64,000 bases of DNA, from the NCBI GenBank assembly GCA_963675625.1, contig OY776497.1, positions 1,488,001 through 1,552,000 of the forward strand, written 5' to 3'. The notes beneath the pieces are model-generated. The model made no database searches. It saw only the letters and a program-made list of their open reading frames with translations, and was not told the DNA's origin. The position numbers and the translations under genes are program-made. Source of the stretch: F22 sp963675625 (lineage in GTDB: Bacteria; Bacteroidota; Bacteroidia; Bacteroidales; Bacteroidaceae). Shown here one piece after another: positions 25,133 to 34,582 of the stretch. How positions within the stretch are numbered: position 1 is the stretch's first letter; every line of letters begins with the position of its first letter.

Positions 25133-26356
25133 ATGCATTATAATCATCATACATTAACCAATGGTCTGCGCATACTTCACTTGCCTAACCAATCTCCTGT
25201 AGTTTATTGTGGCTTTTCAGTTGCAGTGGGTACACGTGATGAACGTTCAGAAGAGATGGGGATGGCCCATTTTGTGGAACATATGGTCTTTAAGGGTACG
25301 ACAAAGCGAAAGGCTTGGCATATTCTTAATAGAATGGAAGCAGTGGGAGGAGAACTTAATGCCTATACAAATAAAGAAGAAACGGTTATATATAGTGCAT
25401 TACTTTCTCAAGATATTGATAGAGCTTTAGAGATGCTTGTCGATATTTGCTTTCATTCTACTTTTCCTCAGAAGGAAATAGACAAAGAGGTAGAGGTTAT
25501 TATTGATGAAATCGATTCTTATCAAGATACACCTACTGAACAAATTTATGATGACTTTGAGGAATTGCTTTTCAAAGGGCATCCGCTAGGTCATAATATT
25601 TTGGGTATACCAGATCAGTTGCGCCATTTTAAGACAGAAGATGCTTTGGCTTTTGTCAAGCGTTATTATCAACCTAGTAATATGGTGTTTTTTGCTTCTG
25701 GGAATATAAATTTTGACAAACTTGTCAAAAGATTGGAGCGTCTAACAAGTGATCTAAACAATGTACCAGTAACAAGAGTTATGGGGACTATTCCTGCGTA
25801 TAATCCACAAAAAATACTGATTCCCAAAGGAACCAATCAAGCACATGTGATGCTTGGGGCTCCAGCCTACAATGCGCATAATAGTAAACGTACAGGTTTG
25901 TATTTGTTGAATAATATTCTAGGTGGACCTGGCATGAATAGTTTATTGAATGTCAGTTTAAGAGAGCGTAGAGGTTTAGTGTATCAAGTTGAATCAAATA
26001 TAACTGGATATACAGATACAGGCTTATTTACTATCTATTTTGGAACAGATCATAGCGATGTAGACAAGTGTATGCGTTATTCAGAGAGGGAGTTGTTGCG
26101 TTTGTGTGATACATCTTTGTCTGCACAGCAATTGAAGGCTGCTAAAAAGCAACTGATTGGGCAAATTGGAGTGGCTTCTGATAACTATGAAAGTATTATA
26201 CTAGGTTTATCGAAGCGGTACTTACATCATGGGAGTATAGAGGAACCAGAAGCTTTGTTTATGCGTATTCAGCAACTAACAGCTTTAGAACTTCAAGAAA
26301 TAGCACAAGAAGTTTTTGCACCTAATCATTTGACGATGCTACACTATTCTAAATAG
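25133..26356 (+). CDS. M16 family zinc metallopeptidase
   Basis: Processing-peptidase-like M16B protein of about 407 aa. The inverted zinc motif HFVEH is at His46-His50 (counted from the ATG at 25133), with the third ligand in EKEVEVIIDEI-like sequence about 75 residues on, and the second non-catalytic half follows (NILGGPGMNSLLN, RERRGLVYQVES). An in-frame TTG at 25118 is possible but MHYNHHTLTNGLRI is the usual N-terminus. A -7 box TATTTTTG lies about 60 bp upstream. The catalytic signature is complete. It converges on the DUF3108 gene with 2 bp between stops and no visible terminator. Confidence 0.93.
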   Translation: MHYNHHTLTNGLRILHLPNQSPVVYCGFSVAVGTRDERSEEMGMAHFVEHMVFKGTTKRKAWHILNRMEAVGGELNAYTNKEETVIYSALLSQDIDRALEMLVDICFHSTFPQKEIDKEVEVIIDEIDSYQDTPTEQIYDDFEELLFKGHPLGHNILGIPDQLRHFKTEDALAFVKRYYQPSNMVFFASGNINFDKLVKRLERLTSDLNNVPVTRVMGTIPAYNPQKILIPKGTNQAHVMLGAPAYNAHNSKRTGLYLLNNILGGPGMNSLLNVSLRERRGLVYQVESNITGYTDTGLFTIYFGTDHSDVDKCMRYSERELLRLCDTSLSAQQLKAAKKQLIGQIGVASDNYESIILGLSKRYLHHGSIEEPEALFMRIQQLTALELQEIAQEVFAPNHLTMLHYSK

Positions 26357-26358
26357 CA

Positions 26359-27324
26359 TTAGTCGTTTAGCTTGGCTATTGAATCTTTTTGAGCTTTCAA
26401 TAGAGCTTTTTCGGCTGCTACGGCTCGTGCTTCATCTTCTAGTTTGAGATTTAATGCTTTCAGTCTCTTTCTTTCTGCTTTTTTGTCTTTAACTACAGAA
26501 GTCATAGGGTGTCTATTGCCTTGATACATTTTCAAAAATGCTTTTGCTGAGCCAAAGTTTAAAAACATATCTAGACGTACTGGTAGGTGATTATCATCGT
26601 CGGTGATATAGAATGTAATGACTTCTCTTTCTTTCCCTTTCTTGTACTCAATAAAAGAAAACACTAGGCATCTGTAAGCAATGTCATTTTCATCTTCAAA
26701 AAGTCTATAACCTCTGAAGATCAAGGTTTGTTGTTTCACATGACGTCCGTCTGCTAAATCAAAATGATATGGTTCACCCATCTTAAATTTATCAGGGGTA
26801 TATGAGCGATAGCGCATTAATATACTTAACATGTCCTGAACGCAACCAGTAACAGCTACTGTATCGCAGAAATAGTCATTTTTTCTAGGAAATCTTCGCT
26901 CTAATTTAATACGTACACTATCTGAATCGTAGAAATAGGTCGCTTTATCGATTGAATATCTTTTACCTTCTTCAGCTCCTTTACGAAAATATAGTGGTAG
27001 CATATCTTTGCTGATAACACTTGTCAGTGTATCACGCATTTTGAAGAATACATCCGCCCCACTACCGCTTTTAGATATCATTTGTACCTTATAGGCTGGG
27101 ACTCCATTATAGTTAATAGAATCTGTCCATAGACTTGCCGTGCCAGCTTTTGTCCAAATAAAACGCCAATTGAAGTATAGTTCATACGACAAATGTTCGC
27201 CACTGTTAAAAGCTTTATTCTTCATAGTACATTGGGCATGTGCTGTTGAAACACCTGCTAGGACCAATAGAATCGTGAGTAATAATAGTGGTTTTTTATT
27301 CATATTGTTTGTTTTTGTGTTCAT
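26359..27324 (-). CDS. DUF3108 periplasmic protein
   Basis: Exported protein of 321 aa with a signal peptide (hydrophobic LLLLTILLVLAGVSTAHA, cleavage near residue 30) and a DUF3108 domain (SGEHLSYELYFNWRFIWTKAGTASL opening). The C-terminal 50 residues are Lys/Ala/Glu-rich. Family function is unknown. It begins 15 bp after the stop of the Ig-like lipoprotein gene and is probably its operon partner, so both may act at the outer envelope. Confidence 0.85.
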   Translation of the reverse strand: MNTKTNNMNKKPLLLLTILLVLAGVSTAHAQCTMKNKAFNSGEHLSYELYFNWRFIWTKAGTASLWTDSINYNGVPAYKVQMISKSGSGADVFFKMRDTLTSVISKDMLPLYFRKGAEEGKRYSIDKATYFYDSDSVRIKLERRFPRKNDYFCDTVAVTGCVQDMLSILMRYRSYTPDKFKMGEPYHFDLADGRHVKQQTLIFRGYRLFEDENDIAYRCLVFSFIEYKKGKEREVITFYITDDDNHLPVRLDMFLNFGSAKAFLKMYQGNRHPMTSVVKDKKAERKRLKALNLKLEDEARAVAAEKALLKAQKDSIAKLND

Positions 27325-27339
27325 AGGGGTTAGCAGATG

Positions 27340-29241
27340 CTACCTGCTCTTACTATTGTTTTGTTTTTTCTTTTTCTTCTTCTTGTTTTCAGGTTTCTGT
27401 TTCTTCAGATTATCATTTTTTTGTTTAAACAATGGTCGAGAGTGAATATTCCAATCCTGTTCCAATTCCCAAAGTGCTTTAATTTCAACGACTTCAGGAT
27501 AATAATACACACATTCTGGCTGAAGTTTACTTTGATATTCACCAGTGTCCCATAGGTTGTTTCCGTTAGTGTCTTCTATCAAACGTGCAGAATATTTTCC
27601 TGGTTTAAGATAATAAAAATCAGCTTTATGGTTGCGTACTATACGTTGACGAACTACTTTGTCTTTTTCATCTAACAACTGTACAAAAGATGGAGATTTT
27701 TCACCTGTGATATTAAAGTAAATTTCTCCGTATTCATCTAGCTTTTTGACAGTGATTGTTGTACTGTCTTTTTTATTACTAAGTCCATAAATACCTTTGA
27801 ATGTCAAAGTATCCACGATAAGTTTGTAGTTTCCACCTGGTTCCCATTGAGTAAATAGAGTGTATTCCATAGGGTGAAATTCATCTGTGTGAATTGTCTT
27901 AGGAACCTGTTTCCATATGCTATCTACCTTTTGCATTAACTTTATACCTGTACTGTCAAATGAAGTAACAGGTTCTTCAAATTGGAATTTCAAAGCACCA
28001 TAAACATCCATAGATGATCCTCCGTCTATTTTTACTTGAAGCGTAGGTGATTTAGGTGGGATCGTATCTGTACCTTCTTTCTCTCGTCTTTTTTGCTCTT
28101 TTTCTTCTTCTTTGCGTTTTTGTTCCATCTTTCGCTTATAGCTGTTTTTGATTGCAAAAGCTATTGTGTCGACTGTAGGAGCTAATTTTTTTAATGAGTC
28201 TGTTGCCATATAATGTGCTTCTACAAGCAGTGTGTCTTGTTGAGCCAAAATAGTATCATTTACCCAGTATATTAATGAATCTAATTGAGGCGTTTTTTCA
28301 ATTGTAAAAGCTTTTTTAGCATTAAAATTAAGTCCTCTTAGATAAGGTAAAGTGTCGTTAGGAGCCGAAAATACCATGGTTAATTTATTGGGGACTTCTC
28401 GACTGTATTTTTTGAGATATTGGTATGGGTCAATTTCTTTGAAAGCACGTAAGACTATATTATCTGGATAATAGTGAGTATAAGCTCTAGTGACAACCGT
28501 ATCTATTGTCACAGTATCTTTCCAAATCGTATCTTGGAAGGTGTCTGGTTGACTGCTTGGTATGATTAGTGAATCTTCAAAAGCAATCTTTTCAGTTTTC
28601 TGAGAGAATAAATAGTTTTGATCTCCATCTTCAAGACCAAAAATATGGTATGTACCTGGTGCAATACCACGAATTTTAAAATGTCCACGACTATCTGTAC
28701 GACCTACACGTATAAAAGGTGTTTTTGTAAATGCTGTGTCATTTAAATTGCTTTGTAAACCCACAAGCATTCCTTTTATTGGTTCCAAGTTCTTAGCTTC
28801 GAGTACATATCCTGCTACTTCCATGGTGTCAATTTTATTGCCAGTCGAAAATGTATAGGTAAAATTTCCTAATGGATTACCTTCATTATTATCTACAATA
28901 GCATCAGCAAAATCTACAGTATATGTTGTATTGGGAAGTAAGGTGTCTCGTAGGTTGATACGTACTTTTTTTCCAGAGCCTTTTATTTCGGGAGCCTTTA
29001 TTTGTGGAGGAGAAATAACCACATTTTGTGCAACATCCTCTACTTTAATATTTTCGTCAAAGTACAGCACAATTCGATCTTTATTGGCTTGAGTAGCTCC
29101 GTATGTTGGGGTACTCGATAAGAAACGTGGTGGGGCTTCATCAATGGGACCTCCATTAGGTCGGCCTACATTGGCACAAGCATACAAAAGGCATGCTGCA
29201 AAAATAGTCGCAAGTATATGTGTATAACGAATTTTATTCAT
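27340..29241 (-). CDS. Ig-like domain lipoprotein (Big_5 type)
   Basis: About 633 aa from the ATG at 29241. The N-terminus is a lipoprotein signal with the acylated cysteine in LLYACANVG. A bacterial Ig-like (Big_5) domain follows (PPRFLSSTPTYGA ... ITLYFDENIKVED-like, about residues 35-140), then a carboxypeptidase-regulatory-like beta domain (GHFKIRGIAPGTYHIF), further beta regions and a C-terminal lysine-rich tail. Conserved in Bacteroidota, role unknown. The -7 box TATTTTTG (29246-29253, minus strand) ends 4 bp before the ATG, so the mRNA is predicted leaderless. Confidence 0.85.
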   Translation of the reverse strand: MNKIRYTHILATIFAACLLYACANVGRPNGGPIDEAPPRFLSSTPTYGATQANKDRIVLYFDENIKVEDVAQNVVISPPQIKAPEIKGSGKKVRINLRDTLLPNTTYTVDFADAIVDNNEGNPLGNFTYTFSTGNKIDTMEVAGYVLEAKNLEPIKGMLVGLQSNLNDTAFTKTPFIRVGRTDSRGHFKIRGIAPGTYHIFGLEDGDQNYLFSQKTEKIAFEDSLIIPSSQPDTFQDTIWKDTVTIDTVVTRAYTHYYPDNIVLRAFKEIDPYQYLKKYSREVPNKLTMVFSAPNDTLPYLRGLNFNAKKAFTIEKTPQLDSLIYWVNDTILAQQDTLLVEAHYMATDSLKKLAPTVDTIAFAIKNSYKRKMEQKRKEEEKEQKRREKEGTDTIPPKSPTLQVKIDGGSSMDVYGALKFQFEEPVTSFDSTGIKLMQKVDSIWKQVPKTIHTDEFHPMEYTLFTQWEPGGNYKLIVDTLTFKGIYGLSNKKDSTTITVKKLDEYGEIYFNITGEKSPSFVQLLDEKDKVVRQRIVRNHKADFYYLKPGKYSARLIEDTNGNNLWDTGEYQSKLQPECVYYYPEVVEIKALWELEQDWNIHSRPLFKQKNDNLKKQKPENKKKKKKKQNNSKSR

Positions 29242-29281
29242 GCTACAAAAATACATCTTTCCATGAATAACACCGCATATT

Positions 29282-30571
29282 TTAGTAATTTTCCGTATGT
29301 CCTTTCAGGTAGAAATACCAAAACCGACAGTAGAGACATCTTTTTTTGAGACAATACTCTTTGTGAAGATGAATGAGTGCTTGTGTATCTCCTGCATTTT
29401 GTGCCTCGAGATGCATTTTGGACCAGTCACGAATGATGTAATTGTTTTCTGCAGGTAAAGACTCTAAGAGGTTGTGGGCTTTTTCGCACATGAGCTCGTC
29501 GCCAATATATTGTCCATAAGCAAAGAGGAGTGGGGAGATGGCATTAATACATACGAGTTGTATGGTTTGTGGAGTCAGACGTCTTTTGTTTGGATGAGAT
29601 TGATGTCCTGTTTTACCGAATGTAAAGTGGGTCTCCCAATACGGAGAACAGCCAGTTTGAAGAATATTTTCGTATGCGGTAATGTTGGGAGCCTCAATAA
29701 TTTGAGATAATAGTCCTTGGCGTTGGTGATAAAGATGAGCTAATTGTGCAATGCGTAATGGAGGGAAGTTGTAGGGACGGATCCGCATGAGTTTCCAGCG
29801 ATTTGGGTTTAAATTTTTTAGTTTAAACTTGTGGGCAAGATAGGCGTATTCTTTTTGAAGCTTTTGGTAGTAGTCATCATCTTCAATGTCTTCTTCCAAT
29901 AATCCAGCTTGTCCTAAAAAGATACTTTCAACTTGAAGTGGATCATTTATGTGCTTATTGACGGCGTTTAAGTTGAGCATGCGAGCCCATTGTTCAAAGG
30001 CATCTCCATTTAATCCAAAGCCAAAAGATCTGGCTATCGTGATAAATGTGCAAGCTGTCCAGTCTCCTTTGAAGAGAGCTAGCCTCTCGTGAATTTGTGA
30101 TGTTCTCATTTGCAAACGTTCTATTTGCAATCGATTAAGCCAGCTCGTTTTTTCAATTTTATTGATTGTTGGGAGGATCGTTGCGCATCTAGGTGAATGT
30201 ATTCCTTTGCATAAGGAGCGATATTGTTTTATCATTTGTTCGGTACAGGGAAGATGCAATTGAGGAATTATTTCTCCATTTGTTCTTGTTAAAGTACAGT
30301 CAACTGTATTGGCCACATGTAATATAACTGAATCGTAGTTGACGTCCTTATTGTGTCCATGTGCCGCCCACAGCGAAGAGTGTGTGTGGATTTCAACTTG
30401 CCCCACCCACAAGATACCATTTATTTTGATCTTGGCATTGAAGAAGTCAGGGCCTGCATCTCGATTGAGTACACCAGGGTCAATAATTTCTACCTCCTCA
30501 CCATCAGTACTGTAGAGTGTACCAAGGGGAAGAATGCGATGTAACCATAGATATTGTAATAATTTTTCCAT
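29282..30571 (-). CDS. DUF2851 family protein
   Basis: About 429 aa from MEKLLQYLW (ATG at 30571); a TTG-like extension upstream would run through the promoter. DUF2851 is a Bacteroidota-specific family with features such as LYSTDGEEVEIIDPG, NRDAGPDFFNAKI, WVGQVEIHTHSSLW and a C-terminal Cys cluster (CLKKRCLYC) that could bind a metal. The DxxxxGPDFxxA/ExH pattern is reminiscent of PD-(D/E)xK nucleases, but that is only a suggestion. Divergent from dapB with two back-to-back -7 boxes. Confidence 0.85.
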   Translation of the reverse strand: MEKLLQYLWLHRILPLGTLYSTDGEEVEIIDPGVLNRDAGPDFFNAKIKINGILWVGQVEIHTHSSLWAAHGHNKDVNYDSVILHVANTVDCTLTRTNGEIIPQLHLPCTEQMIKQYRSLCKGIHSPRCATILPTINKIEKTSWLNRLQIERLQMRTSQIHERLALFKGDWTACTFITIARSFGFGLNGDAFEQWARMLNLNAVNKHINDPLQVESIFLGQAGLLEEDIEDDDYYQKLQKEYAYLAHKFKLKNLNPNRWKLMRIRPYNFPPLRIAQLAHLYHQRQGLLSQIIEAPNITAYENILQTGCSPYWETHFTFGKTGHQSHPNKRRLTPQTIQLVCINAISPLLFAYGQYIGDELMCEKAHNLLESLPAENNYIIRDWSKMHLEAQNAGDTQALIHLHKEYCLKKRCLYCRFWYFYLKGHTENY

Positions 30572-30602
30572 GTTCTTTCGATTATAAGTGAGATTCGCTT
30601 TA

Positions 30603-30639
30603 CAAACATACAAAGTTTGCTCCGTTTTTACTATATTTG
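30603..30639. promoter_or_regulatory. Divergent -7 boxes of DUF2851 gene and dapB
   Basis: TATGTTTG on the minus strand (30603-30610) serves the DUF2851 gene; TATATTTG on the plus strand (30632-30639) serves dapB. They are 21 bp apart. Clear -33 elements are not visible for either. Confidence 0.5.
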
Positions 30640-30676
30640 CAGGTAATAAACTGCGAAAATTTTTAATCACAGAAAT

Positions 30677-31432
30677 ATGAAGATAGCATTAATAGGATAT
30701 GGAAAGATGGGCAAGGAGATTGAAAAGATTGCTCTCAGTCGTGGCCATCAGATTGTAGCCATTATAGACCAAGATAATACACAAGATTTTAATTCTCCAG
30801 AATTCCGTCAAGCCGATGTGGCCATTGAGTTTACTAATCCAATGGTTGCTTATGATAATGTGAAGCGCTGTATGGATGTATGCGTGAAGGTTGTATCAGG
30901 TAGTACAGGCTGGATAGATCAACATCGTGAAGAAATGTTCAACTTGTGTGACAGTCAAAAGAAAACTTTATTTTGGGCTTCCAATTTTAGTTTAGGAGTT
31001 ACCATTTTTCGTGCTGTCAACAAGTATCTTGCTGGAATTATGAATCAGTTCACTGACTATGAAGTGAAAATGGAAGAAACCCATCATGTGCACAAGATTG
31101 ACGCGCCGAGTGGTACGGCTATTACTTTGGCACAAGAGGCTGTAGATAAGCTTGATCGTAAAAATGGATGGTGTCTTCAGGCAACAGAGAGTCATCCAGA
31201 AGGTGAAACAGAAGTTTCTGCTGACAAATTGGGAATAGAGGCTATTCGTGAAGGTGAAGTCTTTGGTATTCATACATTAGAATATACTTCTCCATCAGAT
31301 ATTATTCGCATTACTCACGACGCTAAAAATCGTGGAGGTTTTGCTTTGGGAGCTGTTTTGGCTGCCGAATATACACATAAGCATATTGGGTTCTTAGGGA
31401 TGAATAATCTTTTTCCATTTTTGAATGACTAA
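30677..31432 (+). CDS. dapB: 4-hydroxy-tetrahydrodipicolinate reductase
   Basis: NAD(P)H-dependent reductase of the diaminopimelate/lysine pathway, needed for peptidoglycan. Length 251 aa. Nucleotide-binding GYGKMGKEIEK at residues 7-17, and the catalytic EETHHVHKIDAPSGTA segment with conserved His and Lys in the middle. It is the first gene of a plus-strand run with two signal-peptidase-like genes and wbqC. Confidence 0.96.
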   Translation: MKIALIGYGKMGKEIEKIALSRGHQIVAIIDQDNTQDFNSPEFRQADVAIEFTNPMVAYDNVKRCMDVCVKVVSGSTGWIDQHREEMFNLCDSQKKTLFWASNFSLGVTIFRAVNKYLAGIMNQFTDYEVKMEETHHVHKIDAPSGTAITLAQEAVDKLDRKNGWCLQATESHPEGETEVSADKLGIEAIREGEVFGIHTLEYTSPSDIIRITHDAKNRGGFALGAVLAAEYTHKHIGFLGMNNLFPFLND

Positions 31433-31476
31433 TAGATCTTTCTATTGGCGACTTAATAAGTAAATAACACAGAATT

Positions 31477-32979
31477 ATGGTGCATGAAGTTGACAAAAAC
31501 GAGCAAACGTCCAAGAAACCTTCTTGGGTGCGTTTTGGTATCGTGATTATATTATATCTATTGTTTCTACTTTGGGTAGGGAGTTGGCGTGGTTTGTTTT
31601 TAACACCATTGATTTTTGATTTATACATTACACGTAAAATTAATTGGACATATTGGAAACAAATAAAAAATCCTTTCCTAAGAAGTATTTTGGGATGGGT
31701 TGATGCTTTATTGTTTGCGATGATTGCTTTATATTTTGTCAATACCTATGTCTTTCAAAACTATCAAATACCTTCTTCTTCTTTAGAGAAGACTTTGTTG
31801 GTTGGGGATTACTTATATGTTAGCAAGGTGAGTTATGGTCCTCGTAAGCCTATGACACCTCTACATCTTCCGTTTGTACAAAATACATTGCCTTGGGGAG
31901 GAAAATCTTATTTTTCTTGGCCGAAGTGGAATTATGAACGTGCTCTAGGGTTAGGACATGTAAAAAGAGGCGATATTGTTGTCTTTAATTTTCCTGCTGG
32001 AGATACAGTAGCTAGTAAGTATCCAGCTTCTGATGTCTATAGTATAGCTTATTATGGAGGATTAGAAAGAGTTACTAAAGGTATCAATATAGATAGTCTT
32101 ACTGAAGCACAACAAGCAGCTTTGTATAAAAAAGCTTATCATCAGGGGATGGAGCTGATCAAACAATCCCCAGCTGCCTATGGTGAATTGGTGATACATC
32201 CCGTTGATCGTCGGGAAAATTATGTGAAGCGTTGTGTGGCCGTTTCTGGGGATACTCTAATGATTAAGGGTGGTTTGTTGTACATTGATGGTAAGTTATC
32301 TGCAGATGCGCCAAATGTACAGCATAATTATTTTGTACAGACGCAGGGTATGGCTATCCCAGAGGATATGCTGACTGATTTAGGTATTAGTAAGGAAGAT
32401 CGTATGCATATTGACACCAATCAAGGTAATATGCAACAATTTATGGAACAGTTGGGACTGAATAAAAAGCGTGAAGATGGTTTATTAGCCCCTGTATATC
32501 ACTTCCCATTAACTAAGAAAATGAGAAAAGTCCTTGAGCAGAATCATCGATTGACATATCGTATCGTGCAAGAGCCAGATGTATATGGTGGAGATGTGTA
32601 TCCACTTAATTATGATACACATTGGACACGCGATAACTATGGTCCTATCTATATACCCGAAGCAGGGAGTACTATCCCGCTTAATTATAAAAATGTAGCG
32701 GTTTATGGACGTTGCATTGAGGCGTATGAAGGACATCGACTTTCCGAAAAAAGTGGAGTGTTTTATGTAGATGATCAATTGGCTACAACGTATACGTTTA
32801 AAATGAATTATTACTGGATGATGGGAGATAACCGTGACAATTCTGCTGATTCTCGTTATTGGGGCTTTGTGCCAGAAGATCATGTTGTAGGTAAACCCAT
32901 CTTAGTTTGGCTGTCTATTGATAAAGATACTGGTAAGGTGCGTTGGGATCGTCTATTTAAATGGGTTAGTAATAGCTAA
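31477..32979 (+). CDS. lepB: Signal peptidase I
   Basis: Membrane-bound serine protease that removes signal peptides from exported proteins. The 500-aa protein is long for the family; hydrophobic helices at about residues 20-50 and 72-92 anchor it, and the extra length is in the periplasmic domain between boxes. The catalytic serine is Ser102 in QIPSSSLEKTLLVGD and the lysine Lys251 in NYVKRCVAVSGDTL; box E is MGDNRDNSADSRYWGFVP. All motifs are intact. The gene lies 44 bp after dapB and 4 bp before its inactive paralogue. Confidence 0.95.
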   Translation: MVHEVDKNEQTSKKPSWVRFGIVIILYLLFLLWVGSWRGLFLTPLIFDLYITRKINWTYWKQIKNPFLRSILGWVDALLFAMIALYFVNTYVFQNYQIPSSSLEKTLLVGDYLYVSKVSYGPRKPMTPLHLPFVQNTLPWGGKSYFSWPKWNYERALGLGHVKRGDIVVFNFPAGDTVASKYPASDVYSIAYYGGLERVTKGINIDSLTEAQQAALYKKAYHQGMELIKQSPAAYGELVIHPVDRRENYVKRCVAVSGDTLMIKGGLLYIDGKLSADAPNVQHNYFVQTQGMAIPEDMLTDLGISKEDRMHIDTNQGNMQQFMEQLGLNKKREDGLLAPVYHFPLTKKMRKVLEQNHRLTYRIVQEPDVYGGDVYPLNYDTHWTRDNYGPIYIPEAGSTIPLNYKNVAVYGRCIEAYEGHRLSEKSGVFYVDDQLATTYTFKMNYYWMMGDNRDNSADSRYWGFVPEDHVVGKPILVWLSIDKDTGKVRWDRLFKWVSNS

Positions 32980-32983
32980 ATAG

Positions 32984-33892
32984 ATGATGAGAAGTGTACT
33001 GCAATGGATAAAAACTTTGATTGTAGCTGCCTTTGTGGTGTCGCTATTGCATCAATGCGTATGTACCATTGTAAGTATACCCGATGCAGGCATGTCGCCT
33101 GCTTGTATACAAGGAGATAGGCTTTTGCTCAACAAGTGGGCCTATGGATATCGTACACCTTTTGTGGCTTCATTGGGGTACCATAGATGGGGATACGCTC
33201 TTGTACATCAAGGGGATATTGCGGTTTTCAACAATCCTCGAAAACGTATTGAAGAACAAACTTTTATAGGCCGGTGTGTTGGTTGTCCAGGTGATACCTT
33301 ATTTTTAGATACTTTGTATCGTAGTTGCCACACACGTTATAATCCAGATAAAAAATATTTATATCAGTATTCTCATGATTATGAAAAACTACTAGACAGT
33401 TTAATGATTGCACAAGGTATATTGAATACTGGGTTACGTCGTCAAGATAGTTTGTTTCATTTTCGTGCATTTAGTCGTTACGAATACTATATATTAAACC
33501 AATCGGTAGATGATCTTTCTTGGTTGGTCGCATTGAATAAGCAGGTGCGTGATGATAGCGTATTTCCGCTTATAATTCCATCTAAAGGACAGGCTATTCA
33601 AGTTACGCGACATAATGTTATATTGTTATATAATACATTACTACGCCATGAAAAAAGAAATGTAGCTATTAAACACGATTCCTTATATATAAATAATACA
33701 TATGTACCTCAAGTACGTTTTAGCCAAGATTATTATTGGTTCTCTACAGATAATAGTGTCAATTTAAATGATTCTCGTTATTTTGGCTTGGTGCCTGCCA
33801 GCTATTTAATAGGGCAAGTGTCTACAATATTGTATTCTGTAGATGTTCATAATGAGTTTCAGTTTACCCGTTGTTTTAAATCACTTCAATGA
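32984..33892 (+). CDS. Signal peptidase I paralogue lacking both catalytic residues
   Basis: The 302-aa S26-like protein has one N-terminal membrane helix (about residues 9-27). Aligned with its neighbour, box B reads SIPDAGMSPACIQGD, with Gly36 where the nucleophilic serine should be, and box D reads FIGRCVGCPGDTL, with Gly96 where the general-base lysine should be. Box E retains NDSRYFGLVP. The fold is therefore kept but proteolysis is not expected. It sits directly after lepB (4 bp) and overlaps wbqC by 4 bp, so it is co-expressed with the active enzyme. A chaperone or regulatory partner role is inference. Confidence 0.82.
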   Translation: MMRSVLQWIKTLIVAAFVVSLLHQCVCTIVSIPDAGMSPACIQGDRLLLNKWAYGYRTPFVASLGYHRWGYALVHQGDIAVFNNPRKRIEEQTFIGRCVGCPGDTLFLDTLYRSCHTRYNPDKKYLYQYSHDYEKLLDSLMIAQGILNTGLRRQDSLFHFRAFSRYEYYILNQSVDDLSWLVALNKQVRDDSVFPLIIPSKGQAIQVTRHNVILLYNTLLRHEKRNVAIKHDSLYINNTYVPQVRFSQDYYWFSTDNSVNLNDSRYFGLVPASYLIGQVSTILYSVDVHNEFQFTRCFKSLQ

Positions 33893-34545
33893 TACCAGAC
33901 CAATTAGAAAATATATTGCTAGGGAGTGCTTATTTAGCTCCTATTAATTCATATCGACTGCTTTCTAGAAGCAAAGTGGCTTATATAGAGGGATGCGATA
34001 GCTATGTCAAGCAAAGTTATCGTAATAGATGTGTTATTGCATCACCTCAAGGTCCTTTGACCTTGACAATTCCTATAGTGAAGCCTGCAGCTGGTTTGCA
34101 TTGTATGAAGGATATTCAGATAAGTGAACATGGAAAGTGGCGTCATTTGCATTGGAATGCGCTAGTGTCTTCATACAGTAATAGTCCTTACTTTATGTAC
34201 TATCAGGATGATTTAGCTCCCTTTTACGAGAACCACTATACTTGGTTGTATGACTATAATATGGAATTATGTCAATTGATGTGTTCGTTGTTGAACATAC
34301 CTGTGGATATTAAACCTACAGACACATTCACGTCGATTATTAAAGATGTCGTTGAGGCTTGGGAGATTCATGATTTTCGAACGAGCATACATCCGAAATT
34401 TACCCCAGATGAGCAGTTACCATATTATACATATCAACCTTATTACCAAGTGTTTGAACAAAAATATGGATTCTTGGATAACCTTAGTATTGTAGACTTA
34501 CTTTTTAATCTAGGGCCCGAGGGACTGTTGTATTTAGATAAGTGA
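33889..34545 (+). CDS. WbqC-like family protein
   Basis: The 218-aa protein of the WbqC-like family, found in polysaccharide clusters and as a conserved single gene in Bacteroidota. Visible features are LLGSAYLAPINSYRLL near the N-terminus, ENYVKQSYRNRC-like sequence (SYVKQSYRNRCVI) and YYQVFEQKYGFLDNLSIVDLLFNLGPEG at the C-terminus. Family biochemistry is not established (thioester or sugar-related chemistry has been proposed). It starts within the last codons of the preceding gene, indicating translational coupling. Confidence 0.85.
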   Translation: MIPDQLENILLGSAYLAPINSYRLLSRSKVAYIEGCDSYVKQSYRNRCVIASPQGPLTLTIPIVKPAAGLHCMKDIQISEHGKWRHLHWNALVSSYSNSPYFMYYQDDLAPFYENHYTWLYDYNMELCQLMCSLLNIPVDIKPTDTFTSIIKDVVEAWEIHDFRTSIHPKFTPDEQLPYYTYQPYYQVFEQKYGFLDNLSIVDLLFNLGPEGLLYLDK

Positions 34546-34582
34546 TATCTCCTACTTGTTTTGGGGATCAAATAATACAACT

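Noticed and set aside
31477..33892. Adjacent lepB genes as a recent duplication or assembly artefact
   Set aside because: The two proteins differ strongly in length and sequence; only the family boxes align.
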